Shown one piece after another: positions 20,077 through 31,500 of a stretch of 64,000 nucleotides of DNA. The stretch spans positions 666,693 to 730,692 of the forward strand of contig NW_011887293.1 in the NCBI RefSeq assembly GCF_000151315.2, given 5' to 3'. This DNA is from Capsaspora owczarzaki ATCC 30864. Its lineage: Eukaryota > Opisthokonta > Filasterea. How positions within the stretch are numbered: the stretch's first letter is position 1; every line of letters begins with the position of its first letter. The notes beneath the pieces are model-generated. The model had not been told where the DNA came from, did no database searches, and worked only from the letters and a program-made list of their open reading frames with translations. The translations under genes and the position numbers were made by a program.

Positions 20077-20750
20077 GGTTTTGCAACGCCTGCTCACCAC
20101 AGCAAGGAGGCTTCCCAATGGGATGCAAGTCCAGTGGCGACTCCTTCTGATGGTAAAGAAACAAGAATCGTGCAAAAGCTGCTTCCAGATTGGCGAGGGG
20201 GGTGTTTTGTTGTTGTTGTTGCACGTTTTTCTCAACCATTGTTCCTTTTTTTCCGATTTGGTTCCATTTACAGTTCTGGCCAAACTTGACGACGATCGAA
20301 GGCAACTCCGTGACTCAATCAAAAAGTTCAAGCAAGCAAACTCCCCTCAAGCAAAGGCGCCGAAAATTTTGACAACGCAATCCCGGGTTGCCGACCATTC
20401 TCCTCGTCAGCTCGCTTTCAATCAAATACTCAAGAAGGTACCGCGACTCACTCCCTCAACTGGCAGCAGTTTAGTGCTCTGTTCTTTTTGTGCAGGTTGT
20501 TGTGACTCACGTTCGCGCACTTTTAATGCACTTATCGCAGATGGCCGACCCGTCAAAGTCGTTACCTTCTGCTGAGCACTCGCCACTGTCGTCTCCGACA
20601 TTGCGTGCGCGGGCAGAGCAGCACCGTGTGGTCGAAGACTCCAATTCTGCTAGTCTGTCATCGCGAGGCTTGTTTGATCAGCCGCACCTCAGCCTTCCCT
20701 CACACCAAGTTGTCGAGTATCAAGTGGCTTCTCCAAGCGGGTTTGTGTAG
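18313..20750 (+). CDS. Gln-rich long coiled-coil protein of unknown function
   Basis: I do not recognise this protein as a family member. Three exons: 18313-20152, 20274-20437 and 20496-20750 (752 residues; phases close). The N-terminal 90 residues form a charged helix with a CAQC pair near the start (AACAQCIQLLDEH) and end in an Arg cluster. An acidic low-complexity linker with Asp/Asn/His tracts follows. From about residue 255 to 580 there is near-continuous coiled coil rich in QQQ, ELQ and heptad-like leucines. The last 130 residues hold a short basic helix (LDDDRRQLRDSIKKFKQAN), VVVTHVRALLMHLSQM and a Ser/Pro-rich tail. Golgin-, TATA-modulator- or centrosomal-type scaffolds are possible, but Gln-rich coils give misleading similarity, so I assign no function. 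Upstream frame extension into the T-run (from 18223) is unlikely to be translated. Confidence 0.75.
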
Positions 20751-21228
20751 AATGAGAGCCAAAATGATTGTTATTCAATAATTCTATGACCCCCCGATTT
20801 TGCTTATTGGGGGTTTGAAAAACTCGAATTCTTCGTTGAAGATATTTTTTTTATAAAAGGGGATAATGAAATTCACGACAAGCCAGCAACAACAACAACA
20901 AAAAAAAGTACAACCAAAAGCACAAGGCCATTTGTTTAAAAATACTCGGTCCGAATCAAAATAAAGCGGGGATGTGGAAAACAATGGTGTTTGCAAAAAA
21001 GCGAAGAGAAGGCGTTTGATCTGGGAAGAAAAATGTCAAACAGGGGAATCAAAGGATAGCAAGGCATCATCCCACAATACTGCCGGAGTTTGGGGATGAC
21101 AATCTATGCCAAGTAAGAAGGTGCAAGAAAAGAAGAAGAAGAAGAAGAAGAACAAAAAACGAAAAAGAAAACCCAAAAAGAAAAACAAGGCCAAGAAGGC
21201 AACGAAAGTGCCAGGAAATCCGACCCTG
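20751..21228. terminator. Shared 3' flank of coiled-coil gene and phosphodiesterase gene
   Basis: Convergent 3' region of about 480 bp, A-rich on the plus strand. AATAAA at 20960-20965 is a plausible plus-strand polyadenylation signal about 210 bp past the stop of the coiled-coil gene. Lys-rich frames near 21106-21230 are a reading of AAG/AAA repeats, not a gene. Confidence 0.45.
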
Positions 21229-21557
21229 TTAGCTTCGCATTGGCTCAGCAGACGAGGTTTGAGGCGCAGGGGCAGGGACGGCAGCCGACGGAATTACAAT
21301 GGGAGGATGCTTGAGCTCTTGCGACGTGCGCGCTTGATACCGAGCTTTCCAGCGCTCGATATTGCCCAGGACTTGCTCAAACATAAACTTCATGTCGTTC
21401 GTCGGAATTGTGCGACAGAACGAGTCAAACAGTGGAATGACGAAAAGCGTGATGAATGCAACCTGGACCTGCTCCACATGCGTGGTGATGCGATCCATGT
21501 TCATCGAGATCTTCATGTTGCGGCGACGCTCTTCATCACCTGCCAAAGAAAAAGAAA

Positions 21558-21619
<62 letters not shown>

Positions 21620-23943
21620 AAAGGCAACATCACACGAGAACAAGCAATCAGTGGGGTCAGCCAAGTTTCACAAACACTTCCCTCTCTCGGTCGGCCGCCG
21701 CAAAAGAAATCCAGCGCTCCAGATCCACATTTCATACCTTGTGTGAAAAACTCGTCAATGACCCGCTCGGCCCAAGCCTCGCAGAGGTTCCAGGGTCGAC
21801 AGGGGTTGCTGACATCGGCACATTTGATTGAAATTTGAAGGAGCAGGACGCGATCGGTGGGATTGGCAAGCGGGTCAAAATTGCGCGAGGCGAGACGCGC
21901 ATTGAACGCCGAAACAATTCGTGCGTGATCGCTCATGTCTGTGGCCAGAACAAGCGCAGCGAGAAGCGTGCGGACGCGAAGCGCATCGTTCTGGTCGAGC
22001 GAGCTCAAGAGATCGGCAGGTCCCGGCACGAGGAGAGCAGCTGCAGCGCCGCAGTGGTGCTGCTCGAGCGTCGACTTGGTGCCGTGCAGCTTGGCAAGGG
22101 GATCTTGGGTGTTGACCAAGAAGGCGTTGGTGAAACCGGGATGATCCATGTCGTGCACAATGCATGCGAGCAGGAGAGCCATCACCTCGCAGGGCTCAAG
22201 CACGCCAAAGAGCGGAGGTTGGATGACAAAATGATGCATGATCTGAAGCACATCAGCAGCATGGGTGGCATTGTGGTACGAGTTGCTCTGATAGCTCGTC
22301 TCCACCTCGTTCAAAAAGTAGCGGAGCTTGACGATATCCAAGTTGAAGCGCGACACCAATCCGTGGCGCTCAAACAAGTACATGCCAAGGAAGAACAAGG
22401 GTCGGCCGTTGGTCACGCGCGCGAGCTCAAACACATCAAACGAAATCAGATCAGCGTCACGCAGGACATGCAGCACGCCATCGCTTGCGCCCTGCAGCAC
22501 GAGAACAGACGAGCCCTTAGCAACACGCGTGTAGGCATGTGCCGAGGCCGCGACTTCGAGAAATTCGGCAGGCCGTCGGCGAGCAGTGCCGAGCTTGCTC
22601 CGTCCAGGCCAAGTCAAGCTCTTCTGCAGGGAGAGGAAGCGGACTGCGGAGGGGTCCTTTGCTGGAAATGTCTCGCTAGCGGACGTGGGCATGCCCGTCC
22701 ACATGAGCTGCGACGCGGAGCGGAAATGCTCCAAGCGCGAGACAGAGGAGGACGGCACGATGGTGTGCCCGTTACTTGACTGCGTCGATGCATCTGCGTC
22801 TTGGTTCATTGGCGCCGTGGTGGTGGTGGTGGTGGTAATACCAGGTTGCGCACCATTCGACAAGTCTGCAGCCAGAGCAGTCGCGCGAGCACGGACGGTG
22901 GGCATTGAGTGCCGTGAGGGATCAACCGTCATCGCAAGACGGCTCGCAGTGAAAGCACCGTCCGAAAACTCGGACGTGGGCATGCGCATGATCTCGGCCG
23001 TCGCGCAACCAGTGCCGCGAATACCAATTGCACGTGAAACGAACGCCGTCCAAGCACTCCAGTCGTTCACAGCCGGTCCCGAGATGGACGTCGGAGTTCG
23101 CGCCGCGCTTCCGTTGTCAGGTGTCATGCTCGAGTAGGCATACGAGATGGCATCGGCCGCAGCAATAGCAGCAATTTCGGCGGGCGAGGGTGGAGGGGCC
23201 GCGGCTGCTGTTGCTGCAGGTGCTGTTGAGGCTGCGGCAGCGTTATTAGCAGCAGGAACGGTGCTGGGCTGGGATGTCGAGACAGTAGGTGGCTGTGCCA
23301 CAGAGGAGGAGGAGGAGGAGGAAGAAGAAGAGGAGGATCCCCAGGATGCTGGTGTTGAAGAAGCACTTGGGGCAACCGCAGAAACGGGCGTCGAAGTTGA
23401 CGGTGGCTGGGTGGGTGCGGAAATCATCATGTCCCTCGGGTTGACACCGGCGAAACAACGATTGGGGCGCCGTTGGGGCATGCCAGAGCGAATTGAAGGG
23501 GAGAAGGATTGAGTGGAAGGGGTGGAAGGGGTTGAAAAAGGCAAGCCAAGGGATGCATGTTGGTCTGGCGGCATGGTGGCAGCATAGTTCAATTCCATCT
23601 GCTGGGCACACTCGACCGCTTGTCGCAGCATTGGCCCATGGCAGCGGCAGTGATCCTGTGTATGGGGGTGGCTAGTAGTAGTAGTAGGCGCGGAGACAGA
23701 CTGCCGCCGTCGTGGCTCCAACGATGAATTAGAGATTGCTGACGAGCCAGCGCCCATAGTGCGATGTGGTGATGATGATGATGATGATGACGGCGACACC
23801 GAAGCGGCGGCCGGTTGTAGTTGTTGGGTGCGACCAGCCAGCGCGAACGGGCGCACAGACGGTACTGGCACTTCATCTTCAACACGAGCCCGTTGGGCAC
23901 GGCGCGGCGAGGCCGATTGTTCATCCGCGAGCGATCGGCGCAT
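21229..23943 (-). CDS. Class I 3',5'-cyclic nucleotide phosphodiesterase, PDE8-like
   Basis: Hydrolyses cAMP and/or cGMP to the 5' monophosphate. Two exons: 21738-23943 and 21229-21539 (838 residues). The N-terminal half (about 1-500) is Ser/Ala/Pro/Thr-rich and probably regulatory or disordered, with no PAS or GAF domain that I can see. The catalytic domain begins near residue 530. The metal-binding set is complete: YHNATHAADVLQ, HDMDHPG.TN, an H following LEQH, ATDMSDH and KCADVSNPCRPW. The glutamine that clamps the nucleotide is in QVAFITLFVIPLF. The order and the KCADVSNPCRP / GDEE segment resemble PDE8 and PDE4 most. The intron 21540-21737 is a multiple of three, contains no stop in frame and holds a 60-bp A run (T in the sense strand). 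Splicing restores TQGDEERRR as in other PDEs. Confidence 0.92.
21559..21618. repeat. 60-bp uninterrupted poly(A) (poly(T) in sense of host intron)
   Basis: Sixty consecutive A on the plus strand, inside the single intron of the PDE gene close to its 3' splice site. In transcript sense it is an unusually long U tract that extends the polypyrimidine tract. Such runs are length-unstable and error-prone in sequencing. Confidence 0.95.
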
Positions 23944-25560
23944 GACTGTTCTGTGCTCTCGTTCTCTGAAGCGAGGGGAGAGAAATCAAGGGGCCTGGGC
24001 GAGTACGAGGAAGAAGAAGAAGGAGGAGGTTTGTTCGGATCCGGCCTTGGATGCAGCAGATAGGCGAATGTGACCGAGATTCAAAGTCAAGCCAACGCGA
24101 GCTGGCAAGTCAAATAGATAGGGATCTGGCGAGGTGAGCAGAAGCAGCAAAGAAGCAAAAGAAGCAGAGGAAGGTGAGCAAACAGGAACGGAGAACAGCA
24201 CGGCAATGCCATCTCGGCACAAGAATGCAATGACTGCCTGAATGAAACGACAACAAGCAAAACCACTCTCAGCCGCCGCCAAACACCAACCGACCGGCGG
24301 GTGCGCGAAGTGAAGTGGTTGATGAAGGCACAAAGTGGCAAACGGCAGCACGCTCATCTCAGTCCCGCTCTCAAAGTCAGTCTGCTTCGAATACGTCCAC
24401 TTGTGCAAACAGCAACAAACACCACCCCCCTCTTTAGTCAAACCAGAGGCAAGACGACAGAACGAAGCAGCAGTGAAAGAAAGAAAAAAAAAAGAAAAAA
24501 AAGAAAAAAAACAAAGAAAAACGGTTGAATTTTTTTTTTTTTTTTTTTTGCGTTTCGTTTGCTGTGGTGCGATTTCAAACGTCAGACAACGCCATCCATC
24601 ACCACTACCGTCTCGAATGGCATATCATCGCATTGAGCATCGCAACCAAACAAGGGGAGAAGGGGCGCATTGGTCTCAAAGAAAAAAAAAAAAAAAAACA
24701 GCAAAATCCCACAGCAACCAAACCGTCTCGCTCGACTTTGGGGGGTTTTGCACCTCCGCCATCGCTGCTTAGCTTGGATCTCCAACGAAGGAGGGGGTGA
24801 CACTCATCGGCCGTGTCAAGTGCATTTGAAGGCGGTTGTGGTGGTAAAGTGCGTGTGTGTGGTGTGTCTGTCAAGCGTCCCAAAGCACAAAAAAGAGCCC
24901 CCTTTCCTTCACAACGCTCTGAAAAAAAAAAAAAAAATAATTTAAACGCAATGGAAAAGCCATAGAAAAAAAAAACAGTTAAAAAAAAAAAAAAAAAGAA
25001 CAGATCTCGCGTTTTGAGGCCAAACGCGAAATCCACAAGAGAAAAGACCATCCGCTGAAGACGGAGAATGGCAAGGCGCAAGGGTCAAAGATCGACGAAG
25101 GCGCAGCGCGGAGAACGACACAGCAAAAAGCCAGGGAGAAGAACAGTCAAGGGGAAAGCAAAAAAAAAAAAAAAAAAAGGGGGCCCGGAGGAGGGGGATT
25201 GGAGCGACCAATGGTAACCGACTGGGGTCCTCCCCGCGTCTCGCTCTCCCCGGCATCTCATGAGAGGGAGAGAGACGTGCCAGCAAGCACAAGGAAAGAG
25301 GAGGACCGGGTGAGGCGAGGCGGGGAGGGGAAGGGGGGGGGGAAGGGAAAAGGCAGCGTTACAGAACAACAACAACAACAAAAAAAAAAAAAAAAAAAAA
25401 AAAGGAAAAAAAAAATACCCACAAAATGAACGACTGAGAAATGGCTTGGATTTTGACTCAACAAGAAAGATCTAAAATAAAAATACAACTTTCATATTAC
25501 AAATACAAAAAATAATAAACAGAAAAAAGGTCATGATGCGTTGTTTTGTTTTGTTTTTGG
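23944..25560. other. 1.6-kb gap upstream of PDE and downstream of ATM
   Basis: The largest intergenic stretch in the window. It contains many homopolymers (T run at about 24529-24549; A runs near 24681, 24922, 25160 and 25379-25403) and a G/A-rich block at 25300-25350. Frames through it are Phe/Leu- or Lys-rich artefacts of these runs. It would hold the PDE 5' UTR and promoter and the ATM 3' UTR. I see no gene or RNA. Confidence 0.6.
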
Positions 25561-28500
25561 CTACACCCAAGCTTGCCAGCCGTGGTACATGAACGCAAGG
25601 TTGTCCGGACTGATGGCTTGTTGGATGAGAAGACTGACTTGGCCTTGAACACTCAGCGGAACACCATCCTCGTAGCCCTGCAGCTTTTGCTTGCATCGGA
25701 TGAGGACACGCTCGGCTTGCTGGTTGCGCTCGACGAGATCAACCTCCTTGGCGGAATCGATCATTGCGCCGTCCTTGTCGCTGTTGCTGCCGCTGGACAC
25801 CAACTCTCTGGGTTCTGGCTGCTGCGGCTGTTGCATCTGGGCCGCCTTCTCCGCACTGATCGTCCAGTTGAACAACGGATCGTACAGCAGCACCTCGAGA
25901 ATGGTGAGGAGCTGTGTTTCACGCGCACGCATGACAGTCATGGTCTCCTCTGAGCAGCGGCGGAAGGTACCTTCAATGCCAGACACACCCATTCCATCCA
26001 CCATGTCGCGGGTCAAGCGGAAGGGCACGCGCTCTGGAGTTCTCAGGATTTTCCCCTGATCGAACGCAACCCCAAAGTCAATGTGAACGACCTCGGCCGA
26101 CTTTTGGTCCACAAGGAGGTTGACAACGTGGCGGTCCCCGAGGCCGACAATATAGCCAATCATGCAGGAAACGGCGACGCTTCGCGTGTAACTCAGCCGA
26201 CGAGCATACCAGGAGGCTGGATCGGCAAAATGCTCAAAGAAAAAGTGACGAAACACGGGCTTGAAGCGGTTCAGAATGTCCAAGAAGCACTTGAGACGCT
26301 TTTGCTCTGCTCTGGCAATCAGGGCATCGAGGTGCTTCTCTTGGCCTGGTGCTGCTTTGCGCCTGTCGTCGCGAAGTTTGAGGGCAGCTTCTGCGGCGCT
26401 TTTGATTATTTCGGAGCAGGCTTGCTTTGACAGGTCGCTCGGACGGAAGCGTTCGTGGGCCGAGGGACGACCCGTGCTGGACCCGACCAGATAATCTCCA
26501 AATGCGCGAGTGTGCTCGACAAACTCAAGAACACCGCTCTGCTGCGAAAGCGGAACGATTCGGTACGTGCGCATGCGCAGACGCCGCGCTCGCGTCTTTG
26601 GGTCATTGGCAAGCAGCCGGTTGACGAGAACAAACACTTGCTGCATCACAGCGTCTTGACGGAGATCGTCATTGCCTTTGGCGATTTGCTTGTACCATCG
26701 CCCATCGGTGCCGCGGCATGTCAAGATTCTCGGTTTGCTCAGCCCACCTGCGATTGTCACAGTGGTCCCAAACTCGCTCACAAAGACGACCCGCGTCAAG
26801 TGTTGCATGCGGTCTTGTCGCACGCCTGCACTGCCATCATTTGTTGAACGGCGGCGACCGGGATTACGGTCACTTCCGTCGCTACCATCCTCCTCCTCCT
26901 CCTCAGCCTGGTCATAGTTGCCATCTTGATGGACAGGAAGCGTAGCGGTGAGCAGGGGTAGCTGATCCTGGGCAGACAGTTTGAGGAAAGGCGCGGGAAT
27001 CTCGTGCGTCTTGTTTGGATCCAGACCGTGCGGTTGGTTGATCAGCCGTCGATACAAGTTGCACATTCGCTGGACACGAGCAACAACGTCTGCGGTCGCT
27101 TTGGTGTCGATACTGCTCGAGCGCCGCCCAACAGCACTCGGTTGGTGGTGGTGGTGGTGGTGGTCGGCATCCCCAACAGCCTCGAGCGGGGAGAATCGTC
27201 GCATCGCCTCGGCGTTTCGATTTCCTCCCGCTTCAAGCGCCTTGGTCACCCGAGAAATCATAATGATGGCAGCTTTCGTTTTCGCCTCATCGGTGGAAAT
27301 CAAGTGCTTGTGCGAGGCGTTGTCGTACGGGTCGCTCAGCGCCAAAACAATCGGCACGGTGTGGTAGGGATGGTCGATCGCGCAACGATAGATGATGCTC
27401 TTTAGCACACCCTGGAAGGCGGGCATGCGGCGCGCGGACGAGCTGATGCTGCCGTGTGCAAGACCTTCAGTTGCGGATGCCGGCAGCGGGGACGATTCTC
27501 GTGCGCTGCCGTTCTCTCCAACGTCTTGCGGTGCTTGTACCCATTCGTTGTCATGGCCGCTCATTCGAGCGGCAAACTGATGCAACAGCGGCAGGAACTT
27601 GTAGGAAGGAATGTGCGACGCATACTCGTGGACGAGCGCATTCACCGAGCCTTCCGTGCTGTTCTCAAACCAGAGAGCGCAGACGCGGAAGACGAGCAAA
27701 TCGCTTGCATCATCCTCGCCTGCACAGAGACAGTCGAGATAGCTTTGCAACGCCTTGCGCAAAAACTCGAACGGAGCCTGCCGTCTGGACCGCAGCTCTT
27801 CGTCATCTTGCCGGATTTGCTCTTCAATGCGGTACAGGTGCGATCGATTGGGACCACTAGCACTTTGTTGAAACTGACGCAACTCTTCCCGCGATTTGAC
27901 GAGCAAGCGCTCGCGCGTCTCGTGCCAGTCGGAACGCAAATCGCTGAGCGCCTTTTGGTACTGCGCGTCCGCAAACTCTCCCAGCAAAACCAACGCCTTC
28001 TTGGCTACGGGCCAAAACGCCTTCGCAACATGCTTGACGGTCGGGAGGCAAACCGGAGTTGCCTCCTGCTGGTGCATGAGTGCTGACGCGCCGCCCGAGA
28101 GGGGAGACACGGGCCGGGATGACAGACTGGCTTGACTCTGGGACAGTTGGGACAAGGACTGGTGCTGGGAAGGAGCGCGAAGTGACACTCCGTCCGGGTC
28201 GAGGCAAATTCGGCGGCCAAGCTCAAAATAGTCCTCCAGAATGACTCTTGGGCTCTGTGCGCGCGCCTCAGCCAGCCACTCGCCCGCTTGCAGTCGAGCG
28301 CGAGCCAACGCCACGAGCAACTCGGAGCGCGACGCACTTGGTGGTGCTTCGAGACTGGAGCCATCGTTCGGGATGGTTGCTGGAGCGAGCAGAGTCAACG
28401 ACTCGATACGTCGCGTCAGCGTCTCAATGCTGCGCTGAAGAAGACGGAACGAGTGAGTTTGCTGGCCGCGTGCCCATGCGAGTTTGGCGCTCTCCATTTG

Positions 28501-31500
28501 TCCTTCGAACGAAACAAGCTCGGCGAATGCTCCGGCACTTGCTTTGGCCGCTGTCAATTCAATGCGTCGAAGGGCATGCGCTGCAACGTGCAACCGCGAC
28601 ACCTTTCGGGCCCACTTTGCGACAAAAAGCAAATGTTGGCCCATATCATTCATGAGCAACGAGGCCGCAGAGGCGACTGCAGGCGAACGGGGCGACACGT
28701 CGTTCTGCGCAAGGTCCGCCAAGCCTTGAAGAAGCGAAATGCGCACAGCAAGCAATGGCTCAACGGCATCAAACGATGCGCTGGAAAGCACGCCGTGTTG
28801 GAACGTGGCCAACCGGTTGCGCCACGCGCCAATCATCGATTGAGCGTGCGCGAAGCAGTTGGTCCTGGACGATGCTTGCAAGTGTTGTCGTAGCTGGACC
28901 GCCTCCCGAATCTCGACGGCAGCCTGCAACCTTGCAAGCAGCGCTTGGCTGTGAGGGACTTCTTCTTCGTGCATTGTCGCACAAAGGGCTGAAAGACCGC
29001 CTTCCATGACAGCAACCGCAAGGTCGCCGTTGCAGCGGTCGATGCTGAGGTGGACTCCGTGTTTTGGAAGGGTGACCACAACCTGCACAGCAGCGTACAA
29101 GGCAGATTGGTAGGCCGCGACATGAAGCTTGTCGCCACTGCCATGGCTTTGGCTTGCGGCAGCTGCAACAGCGGCCGAGCTCTTGGCATCCAGCGAAACG
29201 TCCCACTGGCAATTGCGCCACGCGGCTGCGAGCTGGTGCTGCAATAAACTAGAGCTAGAGGCAGATGCCGCGGCGCTCGCATGCTCTGATGAGTGTGCAG
29301 CGGCAGTGCCCTCCAAGCCCCGCAAAAAGGTCTCCAAAAGCGGACGCATTCCGTGGTGGCGCAGCGCATTCAGCATGCCTGTTTGCGCCGGGTTGTGGGA
29401 ATCTTGCATCTGCTCCCCAGCGGCTCTGTGCTGCAGAGCATCGAACAATGTGGGAAGGGACAACACCGAAGAGGAGGGAGGCAGCGATGAAATCCCGCCA
29501 GCAGCAACAGCAACAGCAGCAGCAGCAGCAGCAGCAGAAAGCGAGGGCAGAATGGCAGGTGTTGTTGGATGGCGTGGAGGCGCCGTCCCGACGGAAGCCA
29601 GCTGCAAATCGTACAGCTCCAGGGCGCGGCCCCAATCCCCCTCGGTTTCTGCCATGCATTCTTGTGAGCTCAAGTCCCACGCATCGGTCAGCGAACTCAT
29701 GTTGTCTGGATCGGCGATTCGGGCTGCCGCAGTCAGCAGCAGGGACCGGTAGTCCCGCTCTTGGTCGCTAGCAGCCAGCGAAGGGGTCACACTGGAGGGC
29801 GCAGGCGAGGCGACGCCTGGGGCTGGCACCTCAGACCCAGTTGCTGTTCGTTTCGTGCTTCGCCGTGGAGTTGTTCCGGAGGCGCCTTGCACTTGTCCAG
29901 CAGCGTCCGTCAGCAAGGCAATCGCGGACACTTCGGTTGCCGCATTGGACGCATCCTGCCACAGCTCCAACAGCATGAGCGATGTGAGATGAGCGCCGCA
30001 CTGTTGAGCCGCTCGAGCAATCTGCAGCCAGTCCAACCGAGGCGCAAACTCGCCACCACGGTAGATGGACAGCCGGGGCGATGTCGATGCCGGGCCTTTC
30101 AGCTTGAAAGACTCAAGCGCATACAGTCGAAGGACGACTGAAAGCATCGTTCGAACAGCGGGTGCTGGCTGCGAGCTGCAGTGGGCAAAAAAGTGGTTGA
30201 TGCCAGCCGCGACAATTTTGGCGCGCGCCTGCGTCGTGGTGCTTCGCCCGTCAGAGGCAATGGTGTCCACAACCAGCTCTGGCAGCACGACTTGAGCAAA
30301 CTGTGGCTGATCGCCGCAAATATCGCAGAATTGTTGCAATTCCGAGGATGCCGCTCCGCTGTTGGCGAGATGGCTGGCAAGCACGCACACCCAGCCCGCA
30401 AAGCTCTGTGTCGGCGTGGCGTTCTGAACGAGCCAAAAATTGGGCGCAGCGAGAGGTGACATGTCGAGCTCTCGCCGCGAAGCCGGAAGAGCAGTCTCTT
30501 GGTCGCGGACGAGCAGCTCGAGGTAGTACACAACCGCCCTTGTCAGCACTGGCTGGGCTTCCAAGGACTTGCAAGCGACGCTCCATAGATTACCCCCGAC
30601 CTCTGTCAGGAAAATGCGCTGCAGCGTGTGCACGATGATGCGGTAGGATGCGGCAGAGCCGTGTCCAAGCAAGCTCGCAGTCACATACAAGCGAAACAGC
30701 GTGTTCTCCTCGGCCTTCTCCTCGCAAGCACAGATTGCAGGCGCAATGGATTTTAGCCACTGGGTCGATGGAATGACTGAAGCGATGCATGAGCCATCCC
30801 ACGCTTCAAACGAACGAAACACTTCCGCCATGTCATACTGCTCGCCTCTGGGCAGCCCTTCCTGGGCAGCGCTCGGCCTGGCGTGCGCAGCGTGAAAGTT
30901 CAGCACTTTCATGGGTGGCATGCGCAAATCTAGCAAGACGGTCGTCGGGAGATGCGCGGGCAACAGCGTGTCAGAGTCGAGATTCATGGCACCCAGCTCG
31001 CCGAGGCAGCGAACAGCCCATTGTCGCGTGAGGGCAATTGAGCTCGAAAGGGCAGCTCCCCAGTTGGCCCGGGGCGCGGTAGCATCCGCCACCACCGCCG
31101 CCATCGGATCCTCGTCGTGGGTGAGCAAGCGCAGCTGCTGAGCGAGAACGGGCACGATAAACCCAAACTGCTCGGGATGCGCCATCAGCACTGCAAGCTC
31201 GCTTTTGGAGGTTGACAGCGCTTCGTGCAGGCCCTGGACAGCAACCACTCGCACAATGTACGAGGGCACAAGACTCCATGTCATCATGCTTCGCGCCAGG
31301 AGCAGAAACCGACGTATGACAAACATGAGCGAGCCAAGCTGCTGCGGACGCACTTGAATGGCAAGACTATTCACAGCTCGGCATAGCTGCTTTGCAGCAC
31401 GGTGCAATTTCGAAGGGTAGATTGACAAAGAAGACGAAGGAGAAGGAGAAGGAGAAGGAGCACCGGAGGGCTCCACCTTCGGCAGCAAGCCAATCTCCGC

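Noticed and set aside
24000-25500. Lys-, Phe- and Leu-rich open frames in the gap between PDE and ATM
   Set aside because: All are created by A or T homopolymers; no exon-like codon usage, no paired splice sites and no family motif.
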